A model generated the notes under the pieces. The model did no database searches. It was not told the DNA's origin and saw only the letters and a list, made by a program, of their open reading frames with translations. 11,163 bases of DNA from CAZMVU01 sp964569295 (lineage in GTDB: Bacteria > Hydrogenedentota > Hydrogenedentia > Hydrogenedentales > JAGMZX01), in contig CAZMVU010000165.1 of the NCBI GenBank assembly GCA_964569295.1, forward strand, positions 1 through 11,163. The letters run 5' to 3'. Positions 1-6,381 of this stretch are shown one piece after another. A program made the position numbers and the translations under genes. The first letter of the stretch is position 1. Each line of letters opens with the position of its first letter.

Positions 1-416
1 GCTCACAACGGGCACGAAGGAACCAAAACATCGGTAGTAGAAGAACTGCACCCTTAGTTACCCAAGCGCTGAAAGCGTGTACTATGAAAACTTAGGGCCC
101 GGCCTTTCAGGTGCCCCGAGCCTGCGGCCCAGGCTGGTAGAGTACGGGCCGTTGGCCCTAAAGAAACGGCGGGTTCTGCTCCACAGGGCGGGCGAGTGCG
201 TGCCCCACCGGCTTCTCCTTCGTAGCGACTTGGCGGAGGGGGGGGAAGCGTCTTCGCGAAGGGGGGCGCGAGCCGAAACTTCTTGTTCTTTAATGCACAA
301 GCTGGCGTGTAAGGCGCCAAAGAATTACCTGTTGTCAAGTACGGCGTGGTTGTCTTGGACAGGCGTGGGCCCGAATGTTTCTGGGGAAGGATGGTCACGG
401 CTTGGCCGCGCTGGGG
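1..416. other. Stretch without a convincing gene; nested inverted repeats
   Basis: No reading frame here looks like protein: the open frames are proline- and arginine-rich, overlap each other and have no recognisable domain. What can be seen is secondary structure. TTAGGGCC at 92-99 pairs with GGCCCTAA at 154-161, and between them AGCCTG (119-124) pairs with CAGGCT (130-135) around a 5-nt loop. Further right there is a run of nine to ten G around 239-247 and a self-complementary CTTCGCGAAG near 253-262. I looked for the hallmarks of tmRNA, RNase P RNA, SRP RNA and 6S RNA and did not find them. It may be an intergenic repeat or an unrecognised structured RNA. The stretch begins at the window edge, so a gene could end just outside it. 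Confidence 0.4.
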
Positions 417-824
417 TTAATCATTTTCATTGGTGGTTTGGTTATTGTCGCGATCCGGTTCGGGCGATGCGCTGGGGGACCGGCGTTTGCGCCGTTTCTT
501 CTGCTTGCGGAGCTTTTCACGTTTCTTTTCTTCTGGACTCTGCTGCCCGAGGGTGCGCGCCTCGAGCAGTTCGCACAGCCGCTTACGCGCGTAGTAGCGG
601 TTGAGGCCTTGCGAGCGTGCGCGCTGCATTTTCACCTCGGTGCCCGTGGGCTCGTGTACAAGCTGCACGCAGGTGGCGGACCGGTTGATCTTCTGGCCGC
701 CGGGGCCGCCGCCGGTGATGAACCGCTCGCGCAGATTTCCTTCGCGGATGCCGAGTTGTTCCATGCGCGCCGCGAGGGCTGCGGCCTTTTTCTCGGAGAT
801 GCCGAAGTCAGGCATAGCAAGCAT
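417..824 (-). CDS. Peptide chain release factor-like ribosome-rescue protein (GGQ domain)
   Basis: This is a 135-aa protein built on the catalytic domain of class I release factors. GGGPGGQKIN lies at residues 38-47 with the GGQ at 42-44; this motif positions water to hydrolyse peptidyl-tRNA in the ribosomal peptidyl-transferase centre. The RSQGLNRYYARKRL segment after it (about 70-83) is the usual continuation of the fold. There is no codon-recognition domain, so it should act without reading a stop codon, like ArfB (YaeJ) or mitochondrial MTRFR (C12orf65); the wording of the GGQ region looks closer to MTRFR. The tail from about residue 99 to 115 is strongly basic (KKREKLRKQKKRRKRR), as in ArfB, where the tail enters the mRNA channel. 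The frame is open back to a GTG at 908, but that would put a perfect hairpin (886-915) inside the gene, so I prefer ATG 824 (ATG 815 is also possible). The Shine-Dalgarno sequence is weak at both. The ArfB versus MTRFR assignment is inference. Confidence 0.85.
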   Translation of the reverse strand: MLAMPDFGISEKKAAALAARMEQLGIREGNLRERFITGGGPGGQKINRSATCVQLVHEPTGTEVKMQRARSQGLNRYYARKRLCELLEARTLGQQSPEEKKREKLRKQKKRRKRRSPSASPEPDRDNNQTTNEND

Positions 825-885
825 TCCGTGTGGTTCTGGTTGTGGTTTGCGCGGCAAGTGGGGTGGTTTATGCAGGAAAACGGTT

Positions 886-915
886 AGGGGGCGTGGTGTT
901 GCTACCACGCCCCCT
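886..915 (-). terminator. Perfect 12-bp hairpin, likely terminator of the 63-aa gene
   Basis: AGGGGGCGTGGT (886-897) is exactly complementary to ACCACGCCCCCT (904-915), with a 6-nt loop. It lies 29 nt past the stop codon of the minus-strand gene at 945-1136. On that strand it is followed by AACCGTTTT, a short T-rich tail, so an intrinsic terminator for that gene is the simplest reading. The tail is not a full T-run, so termination may be partial. The hairpin also marks the 5' side of the release-factor gene and argues against its longer start. Confidence 0.65.
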
Positions 916-944
916 CAGGTAGGCTGGAGCTTTGGTGAGTGTCA

Positions 945-1136
945 TTAAGCCACTACGTCGAGGTCGTGCCCCGCCTCAGGCTTGGCCAGTGCGCTTTGGA
1001 GCAATTGTGCTACAGCGCTAATTGCATTGCGCCGACCGGGCGTCTCCGGTTGTTCCGTCATCCGTGACGTCTCACCAAGTGCCTGAAAACGACTCACGCC
1101 GGCCCCGACGTTGGCCACAGAACTGAGTGTGTTCAT
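945..1136 (-). CDS. 63-aa small protein, possible YjfB-type motility protein under sigma-28 control
   Basis: This is a short soluble protein without signal peptide or membrane segment. The start is ATG 1136, because GGAGGG at 1145-1150 sits 8 nt upstream of it; a TTG two codons earlier lacks that spacing. The N-terminus is alanine- and serine-rich (MNTLSSVANVGAGVS). The middle is polar and probably flexible (GETSRMTEQPETPGRR, 21-36). The end is a hydrophobic helix followed by GHDLDVVA at the very C-terminus (ISAVAQLLQSAL, 39-50). That layout, a helix with LLQ.L and a final -(N/D)(V/L)DVxA, resembles from memory the small YjfB family called putative motility proteins, which is SigD-dependent in Bacillus subtilis. 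A sigma-28 type promoter lies just upstream (1187-1214) and a hairpin just downstream, so the gene appears to be its own transcript. The gene call is good; the family link is a tentative inference, and the molecular role of YjfB itself is unclear. Confidence 0.75.
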   Translation of the reverse strand: MNTLSSVANVGAGVSRFQALGETSRMTEQPETPGRRNAISAVAQLLQSALAKPEAGHDLDVVA

Positions 1137-1186
1137 AGCCAAAACCCTCCATGGTTGCGTCGGGTCTCCATGCCTTGTCTCCCCTA

Positions 1187-1214
1187 TTATCGGCGGGAGC
1201 CGGGCAACTCTTTA
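1187..1214 (-). promoter_or_regulatory. Sigma-28 (FliA/SigD) type promoter
   Basis: On the minus strand CTAAAG is followed by GCCGATAA. TAAA is at 1211-1214 and GCCGATAA at 1187-1194, with 16 nt between them. The enterobacterial FliA consensus is TAAAGTTT-N11-GCCGATAA, that is TAAA-N15-GCCGATAA. The -10 half matches 8 of 8 and the -35 core 4 of 4, with the spacer one base longer. Transcription should begin near 1180, giving a leader of about 45 nt before the Shine-Dalgarno and ATG of the 63-aa gene. A chance full match to the 8-bp -10 box at correct distance from TAAA, in an intergenic gap of only 98 nt and in the right orientation, is unlikely. Confidence 0.65.
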
Positions 1215-1234
1215 GAGGGGCAAGCCGATGCGGC

Positions 1235-2521
1235 TCAGTCTGTTTCGGGCGCGCCGTCCGGGGTGGGATGGGCTTTCAGCATGTCGAGGAGCGCCTCGAT
1301 CAGGATCTCGCCGGTCATCTCCCCCAGGCTTGTCTGCGAGATGTAGTCGTAGCGTTCGAAGCTGTTGAAGTCCTCCTTGAGCATGATATAGCCGAAAGCT
1401 TCATTCGTGAGGCCGAACAGGAGGGGGTGTTTTGCCGGCATGTTTCGTTTGAGGTAATAGCCGATGTTCGGCAGTACCTCGCCAGGGAGGGTTAGAATCT
1501 GGGCGGTGCCGAGGTTGACCAGATTGAGTTGTGTGGGAAGTGCCGGCTCGTCGTCTGCAATGGCTTCGTTGGAGAGGGGCGAGCGTTGCAACATGGCGCG
1601 CATGAGTTTCGAATCGATAGGGAAGTCGACGGTTTTGGCGGCGCAATAGAGGGTGGGTTTGGACTGCGATTCGGCATCCGCCACGATGCGGAGCGCTTCA
1701 TCCGCGAGGGCCGTACCGATGCGCACGCACTCTTCCCACGTGTTCAGGTGGCCGCCATCGGGCTTGCGGTTGTCCGCGGTGACCATGCCGCCCTGTGCGG
1801 AATTGAAGAAGATGGCGACGCCGCCGGTCTGCTCCTCGATGCGCTCGTACATGGGGCCGCAGAGGTCCGGGCCGAGGATGGGCTGGTTCAGCAGTATCTC
1901 CGGGTGGATGGCATAGTTCACGAGCGTGGCGATGTTTTCGCCGCTGAAGCCGCGCTCGGCAACCTGGATGACGCCGCAGCGCGGATCGTAGAGTTGGGGT
2001 GCGTAGTAGTTGTAGGCGATTTTGCCCTTTGCCTCGCCGACAGCTACTTTGAGTACCGCCGGTTTCAGGTTCGAAGCCGCTTCTTCCACCGATTGCGCCA
2101 TCTGGTCGCAGACCCAGTCTATCCATGTGAGGTCTGCGCCCGTGCCGCCCTTCATGTCGGGGAAGCCATAGGTGTCCGGCGCACTGTGCGTGTGCGTCGC
2201 GCCGATCAGCACATTGTCGCCGGGCACGGCGTCGATGCGATCGCGCACGCGCTCGCACAGCACCCCGGGCCAGCCGAGTGCGTCTACGCTCACAAAGGCC
2301 ACGCGGGTATCGGCCTGTTGCACGACCAGCGTGCGCACGAAGAGGTCGCCCTTTTGTTCCTTGACCTCACGCGGCGCGCCCGCCCCCGCCGACAGTGGCA
2401 GCAGTGGATCGGGCGTGATGACACGCACGGTAGCCGCCGCCTGGAAGCCCTGCGCCGCCATGGCCGGGAGGGCGCACAGGGTGAAGCTGGCAATGACTGC
2501 AAACACAAGAAAGGTTTTCAT
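1235..2521 (-). CDS. Secreted neutral/alkaline ceramidase-like hydrolase
   Basis: The protein has 428 aa and opens with a signal peptide (MKTFLVFAVIASFTLCALPAMAAQ, cleavage probably after AMA). The body matches the N-terminal catalytic domain of neutral/alkaline non-lysosomal ceramidases, zinc amidases that split ceramide into sphingosine and fatty acid. NVLIGATHTHSAPD (103-116) carries the His-x-His pair (H110, H112) expected to bind zinc, NYAIHPE (202-208) supplies a further histidine, and GLTNEAFGYI (370-379) corresponds to the GLANDxxGYI block. FNSAQGG (239-245) stands where family members have a glycine-rich substrate loop. Characterised enzymes are about 650-750 aa with a C-terminal Ig-like domain; this one lacks that domain, so its substrate may not be ceramide. 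ATG 2521 is chosen because it starts the signal peptide; AAGGA lies 11 nt upstream. A near copy of that upstream segment (AAGGAGAACCAA, 2554-2565) occurs 28 nt further up. No partner gene suggests a pathway. Confidence 0.88.
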   Translation of the reverse strand: MKTFLVFAVIASFTLCALPAMAAQGFQAAATVRVITPDPLLPLSAGAGAPREVKEQKGDLFVRTLVVQQADTRVAFVSVDALGWPGVLCERVRDRIDAVPGDNVLIGATHTHSAPDTYGFPDMKGGTGADLTWIDWVCDQMAQSVEEAASNLKPAVLKVAVGEAKGKIAYNYYAPQLYDPRCGVIQVAERGFSGENIATLVNYAIHPEILLNQPILGPDLCGPMYERIEEQTGGVAIFFNSAQGGMVTADNRKPDGGHLNTWEECVRIGTALADEALRIVADAESQSKPTLYCAAKTVDFPIDSKLMRAMLQRSPLSNEAIADDEPALPTQLNLVNLGTAQILTLPGEVLPNIGYYLKRNMPAKHPLLFGLTNEAFGYIMLKEDFNSFERYDYISQTSLGEMTGEILIEALLDMLKAHPTPDGAPETD

Positions 2522-2525
2522 GGTT

Positions 2526-2565
2526 TTGGTTGTCCTTCGGGTAGCCGATTCGGTTGGTTCTCCTT
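2526..2565 (-). repeat. Short imperfect direct repeat containing the Shine-Dalgarno of the ceramidase-like gene
   Basis: On the minus strand AAGGAGAACCAA (2554-2565) and AAGGACAACCAA (2526-2537) agree at 11 of 12 positions, 28 nt apart. The downstream copy provides the ribosome binding site of the gene starting at 2521. The upstream copy has the stronger Shine-Dalgarno (AAGGAG) but no start codon at a usable distance. It may be a decoy or standby site, a remnant of a lost start, or coincidence. Confidence 0.35.
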
Positions 2566-2721
2566 GCAAAGACGGGCGGTGAGCCGGAAATGTTTCACGC
2601 GCCCCGGTGCGGCATGGTCTCCGTATCGACGGGAAAGCCCTTGCATTTCACGGTACGCCCTGCATTATCGAGGATTTGGGGCCGGCATGACAAAAGCGGC
2701 CGGCACGGCAAGGTACGGCAG

Positions 2722-2751
2722 TTGAACGTCAGGACGTGTCATGGCTACCAT
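2722..2751 (+). promoter_or_regulatory. Candidate sigma-70 promoter of the GT-C-like gene
   Basis: TTGAAC at 2722-2727 and TACCAT at 2746-2751 are separated by 18 nt. Each matches the primary-sigma consensus at 4 of 6 positions. Transcription would begin near 2758, about 20 nt before the GTG start at 2779. An alternative is TTGCAT (2641-2646) with CATTAT (2663-2668) at 16 nt. Neither is strong. Confidence 0.3.
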
Positions 2752-2778
2752 AGCGCTGCGTGGCAAGGTGAAATACTC

Positions 2779-4896
2779 GTGGAGTGGATAGTGGTGCTTC
2801 CTGCGTTCTTGAAGCGCCGTACAACGTGGTTCGAAGTGGCCGTTGTGCTGGCGATCATGGCGGCCGCGCTCCCCGCCGGCCTGTATGCCGTCGATCACTC
2901 CCCGTTGCCCAGCGGTAACTACCATGGATTTGCGCCAGAGTGGTTTCTTCCTTCGGCCCTGCTCGCGGCCGGCCATGGATTCTCCTTTCCCGAACAGTTC
3001 ACGGAGGACGGTGCCCTGGGGGGATTCATACGCCAAGAGCGTTCCACCCTGGCGCCCGCGCAAATACCCGACACGCTGCGAACAACGCCCGCGAAGGGTC
3101 CCCCCGCCCTGCATCGCTACCTCTGTTATACCATTGCCGCTGTCTGGTGGGCCGCCGGGATTTCCTGGTCCGCATTGAAACTGCTTTCTGTCGCCCTGTA
3201 CATCGCCATTGTATTGCTCGTGTATATCCTGTTCCGGTTAGCCGGGCCGCGTGTACTTGCTGCGGCGGGTGCGGTGGTTTTCGCGTGCCACACCGTTTTG
3301 CTGGAAGAATTACTTATCTTCCGGGAAATATCGAAAGCCGCTTTCTTCCTCGCCACGTTCTGTCTCTTCGCCCGTTTACTTCAAGGGCAACGCAGCTACC
3401 GGCGGCTGCTGGGCGCCGCCGCCCTGACAGGCGCCCTCATCGGCGTCGGTATCGGGTTTCGTTACGATGTGATCGTATGCCTGCCGCCCGCGCTGTTGCT
3501 TGTTGCTACCGCGCAATGGCCGGATGCCGGCTGGGCCGCTTGGAAGCGGCTGGCGGCGGTCCTGCTGCTGTTGGCCGCATTCTTTGCCTGCGGGTTCCCG
3601 ATACTCGACACCGAATCGAGCCGCGGCACGCATGATCACATCGTGGGGGGCTTTGCGCCGGATATCGAGGCGCGCATGAATCTGGAACCCGCCTCGTACC
3701 GCCGCATACAGATGAATGAAGATCGGCTCACCTTCGCCATGATGAACCACTATGCGCGCCATATCATGGGGCGCGCGGCGCATGTGCCGTTCTTGAGCAC
3801 CGAGGGCGACGAGCCGGGGCAGCGCTACCTGCTCACCCTGCTCACGACTTTCCCCGCCGACATGCTGACCCGCGGGTATGCAAGCACCTTGACCATTCTT
3901 CAGGAAACGCCGGCACGCTACGAAGCGCCCGACATACGTATCGCCGGGCTGGTACATACGCTTATGCGCCCCCTGGACCACCACCTGGCGTGCTTCGGCC
4001 CGCTCTACGCGGCGCTCGCGGTGCTGGTGCTCGCGTTGCGGCGGCCGCGGGCGGGCTGGCTGCTGTTGGTTCTTATCCTGTATTTCGGCGCCTATCCCAG
4101 CTTACAGTTTTTCCCGCGGCATTACTTTCACCTGACTTTCTTTTCCCTCTGGTGCGTTGTGTTCTTGGTATGTGCGGGCGTGCGGTTCCTGCGCGGTGCG
4201 GCCGCGTCGCTTGGCGGCGGCACCGGGGAGGAAGCGCCGGCAGCGCCCGCCGCCACCGTCTACGTGCACAAAGCGCGGCGCCTCGTTATCTTCGCCGGTG
4301 GGGCTGCCCTGCTGCTGTGTGCGCCCTTGTATGCAGCCCGGGCCTATCAGTATGTCAAGGTGCAATCGGTCATAGACGATCTCGATAACGCACCCCTCGC
4401 GCGTGTTCCCGTGTACGAGACCGCGTATACCGGCACGGCCACGGTGGAACCCGCCTCGACAATGACGCTCTTCCGGGTAAAAAAGAAAACCGATTTGTCA
4501 CAAGTCGACGCAGAAACCAACCAGCCGTATATTCACACGCGCTACCTCGTGGCCTTCTTCGCGCCGCAGGCACACCAAGTGAACATGCTCGTGAAATACA
4601 CGAACGAGACCTGGGCGCCCGGCTTTACGCATAGCGTGCCCGTTGAACCCCACAAGCCGCCGGGGCCGGTAAAGGTATTCTTTCCCGTTCACGAGTTCCC
4701 CGAGGCGTTGAGCATCAGCCTGGGGGCCAACACATTCGAGGGCATTGTGCTCCCAAAAGAAAACGCCGCCGCTTTTCAAGGCCTCTACGAAGTAACAGAC
4801 CTGTCCCGTTATCCCATGTTGCTCGAACTGACACTGGCGCCGGGCGGCCGCGGTTTCCAATGGCGACAGCGCCTGGAATGGTGCCCGGAAAAGTGA
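2779..4896 (+). CDS. Polytopic membrane protein, GT-C glycosyltransferase-like
   Basis: A protein of about 705 aa with roughly ten to twelve hydrophobic segments (about 17-36, 115-154, 158-178, 184-202, 211-246, 258-274, 405-441, 448-468, 502-520). A large extracytoplasmic loop lies between 275 and 404, and a soluble C-terminal domain runs from about 525 to the end. The arrangement, the first loop after TM1 ending in PEWFLPSALLAAGHGF, the FREISKAAFFLA and GFRYDVIVCLPPALLL segments and the FFPRHYFHL block (445-453) resemble GT-C enzymes of the PMT/ArnT/RgtA-D kind, which move sugars from polyprenyl phosphate carriers. The typical acidic pair in the first loop is not obvious (AVDHSPLPSG at 38-47 is the nearest), so activity is unproven. 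GTG 2779 has AAGGTG 8 nt upstream; GTG 2791 with GGAG 6 nt upstream is equally possible, whereas the frame further up (from 2554) is not protein-like. No transport or sugar genes are adjacent. I am sure of the gene, less so of the function. Confidence 0.8.
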   Translation: MEWIVVLPAFLKRRTTWFEVAVVLAIMAAALPAGLYAVDHSPLPSGNYHGFAPEWFLPSALLAAGHGFSFPEQFTEDGALGGFIRQERSTLAPAQIPDTLRTTPAKGPPALHRYLCYTIAAVWWAAGISWSALKLLSVALYIAIVLLVYILFRLAGPRVLAAAGAVVFACHTVLLEELLIFREISKAAFFLATFCLFARLLQGQRSYRRLLGAAALTGALIGVGIGFRYDVIVCLPPALLLVATAQWPDAGWAAWKRLAAVLLLLAAFFACGFPILDTESSRGTHDHIVGGFAPDIEARMNLEPASYRRIQMNEDRLTFAMMNHYARHIMGRAAHVPFLSTEGDEPGQRYLLTLLTTFPADMLTRGYASTLTILQETPARYEAPDIRIAGLVHTLMRPLDHHLACFGPLYAALAVLVLALRRPRAGWLLLVLILYFGAYPSLQFFPRHYFHLTFFSLWCVVFLVCAGVRFLRGAAASLGGGTGEEAPAAPAATVYVHKARRLVIFAGGAALLLCAPLYAARAYQYVKVQSVIDDLDNAPLARVPVYETAYTGTATVEPASTMTLFRVKKKTDLSQVDAETNQPYIHTRYLVAFFAPQAHQVNMLVKYTNETWAPGFTHSVPVEPHKPPGPVKVFFPVHEFPEALSISLGANTFEGIVLPKENAAAFQGLYEVTDLSRYPMLLELTLAPGGRGFQWRQRLEWCPEK

Positions 4897-4946
4897 ACAT
4901 CAGGCCGGCGCCGTGGTGTGACCGGCGAGGTTCGCTCCACGCCCCC

Positions 4947-6371
4947 TTACATGCCCAGTCCCCGCACCTCGAAATTGAGGTCGCCGTCGTTCATGATGCT
5001 CTCATTCTTCGGCGGGTCCGCGCCGCCGTCATCGTCGCGGTCGTGGCCGAAGCTGTAGACGAGGAACCCGTTCTCGCTGCGGATGTACCGCAGTGGCGCG
5101 CCGCTGAAGGGATCGATGGGAACGGCGTCGAGGTAGGCGGGCACAAGCGCCTCCAGCGCTTGAGGCAGCCCTCCCTGTTCGCGGTGATACCGCAACAGCG
5201 CCAGCGCCACGCGGCCAAGGTCATTGTAGGCGATGCTTCGCGCGGCGGACAGGTACGTCCGGCCGAGCGCAGGCAAGAGGATGTGGGCATGCAGGCTTCG
5301 GTACTGCGTGGTCTTGGCCAGGATTTCCTCTGCAAAATCGTATTGCAGGGCTTCGTGCGGCGGAAGTGAGCCCGTGTGCCAGGCCGACTTCATGGTGCGA
5401 ATGTACGTTAGTTGCGTAAAGGCGAACGCCCCGGAAAGCCGCCACAGCACTTGCTTATGCCACCGCATGCTCAATGTAACCAGGTCGTCCATTTCGAGCA
5501 CCTCTTCAGCGCGCAGCTTTCCAGAAAGGGTTCTGGAAGCCTGCGTGTCGTCCGGACCGATTTCGTTTACGCGCACCATGAGCCGTTCGGATTCCTGCAT
5601 CCCAATGAGCAAGTCATTTACAAGGGCTTCGCGCATGTTTTCCAGGGACCGGTGGAGAGGCTGCGACATGGCCGCTTGTATCGTGCGCAGTTGGGCCGGC
5701 GTGAGTGTCACCCGGTTGACGGCTTGCTCAAGTACACCAATGTAGATGCCGTCCAGCGCGATGCGAACCAGGGCACCGATAAGAAAGGGTGGCTTTTCGA
5801 AAGCGCGTTGCAGGTCAAGCTGTAACAGCAGTGCCTCCGCAGTTTCCTGTGGCCGCTGCTTCCGCGCCGCGTCGAGGGTGTGCACCGCTAGAAAACGCTC
5901 CAAGGAGCGCAAGAGGGATGTATGACGCGCGACGATGTAGAATCCCAGGCTGAAGTCAATTTCAAAGCGGATGACTTGGTGCGTGACGGCTCTTGTGAGA
6001 AGCGCGCGGCTCTCCTCGAAGAGTTTGTCTGCTCGGTCGATGGCTTGCTGCATGCGCGGCGGCACGGGCTCCCATGGCTCGGGCAAGCGCGCCTCGCCCG
6101 CATAGGGAAGATTCTCAAAAAGGGTGTCATCGCAATCGATATTTGGAAGGGCCTCGGCCGCACCCAGGACCAGCGCAGCACCGTTTTCCGAGGCTGGGTG
6201 GTTGTCGTAGGAGGTCTGCAGGTCTTGCCATGTGGCGGGCAGGCCACGGGCCTTTAAGTCCGCGACGTAAGTGGGTTGGACGGTGTGGCTCACCAGCACG
6301 GTTCCAAGGGCAACAAGAACAAACACGGCGAGTGCGTAGAACCACGCTTGCTTTAACAGATAGTGGCACAT
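4947..6371 (-). CDS. Membrane-anchored protein of unknown function with pseudopilin-like C-terminus
   Basis: The protein has 474 aa, with one N-terminal membrane anchor (about residues 9-28) and the rest presumably outside the membrane. The body from about 40 to 365 is helical and rich in leucine, alanine and arginine; I recognise no domain. The last 110 residues have a recurring form seen in proteins of the Planctomycetota/Verrucomicrobiota type: a helix with ALALLRYHREQGGLPQAL, then AVPIDPFSGAPLRY (416-429) and FLVYSFGHDRDDDGG (436-450). This resembles the end of type II secretion pseudopilin GspG, where an Asp-rich loop binds calcium; here HDRDDDGG could do so. ATG 6371 is chosen over the longer frame because AAGGAG (6378-6383) lies 6 nt upstream and overlaps the permease stop codon (TAA, 6382-6384). 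It is therefore the last gene of the ABC operon and probably coupled translationally to the permease. It may be an accessory or substrate-handling partner of the transporter, which is inference. Confidence 0.8.
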   Translation of the reverse strand: MCHYLLKQAWFYALAVFVLVALGTVLVSHTVQPTYVADLKARGLPATWQDLQTSYDNHPASENGAALVLGAAEALPNIDCDDTLFENLPYAGEARLPEPWEPVPPRMQQAIDRADKLFEESRALLTRAVTHQVIRFEIDFSLGFYIVARHTSLLRSLERFLAVHTLDAARKQRPQETAEALLLQLDLQRAFEKPPFLIGALVRIALDGIYIGVLEQAVNRVTLTPAQLRTIQAAMSQPLHRSLENMREALVNDLLIGMQESERLMVRVNEIGPDDTQASRTLSGKLRAEEVLEMDDLVTLSMRWHKQVLWRLSGAFAFTQLTYIRTMKSAWHTGSLPPHEALQYDFAEEILAKTTQYRSLHAHILLPALGRTYLSAARSIAYNDLGRVALALLRYHREQGGLPQALEALVPAYLDAVPIDPFSGAPLRYIRSENGFLVYSFGHDRDDDGGADPPKNESIMNDGDLNFEVRGLGM

Positions 6372-6381
6372 GGGCAGCTCC

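Noticed and set aside
1..380. tmRNA, RNase P RNA, SRP RNA or 6S RNA at the left end
   Set aside because: None of their conserved sequence blocks could be found on either strand.
77..604. Plus-strand open frame of 175 aa at the left end
   Set aside because: Overlaps the release-factor gene on the other strand, has no domain, odd composition and no ribosome site; it is a by-product of GC-rich DNA.
825..908. Longer release-factor start at GTG 908
   Set aside because: It would place the perfect 12-bp hairpin (886-915) across the start codon, and the added residues are proline- and histidine-rich without family similarity.
1529..2725. Plus-strand open frame of 398 aa
   Set aside because: Lies antisense to the ceramidase-like gene, which has a signal peptide and zinc motifs; this frame has none.
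2554..2778. N-terminal 75-residue extension of the GT-C-like protein
   Set aside because: No protein-like features, covers the divergent promoter region, and better-placed GTG starts with ribosome sites lie at 2779 and 2791.
4897..4946. Shared terminator between the convergent genes
   Set aside because: Only weak 5-bp dyads (CGTGG/CCACG, GCCGG/CCGGC) and no T-run on either strand.
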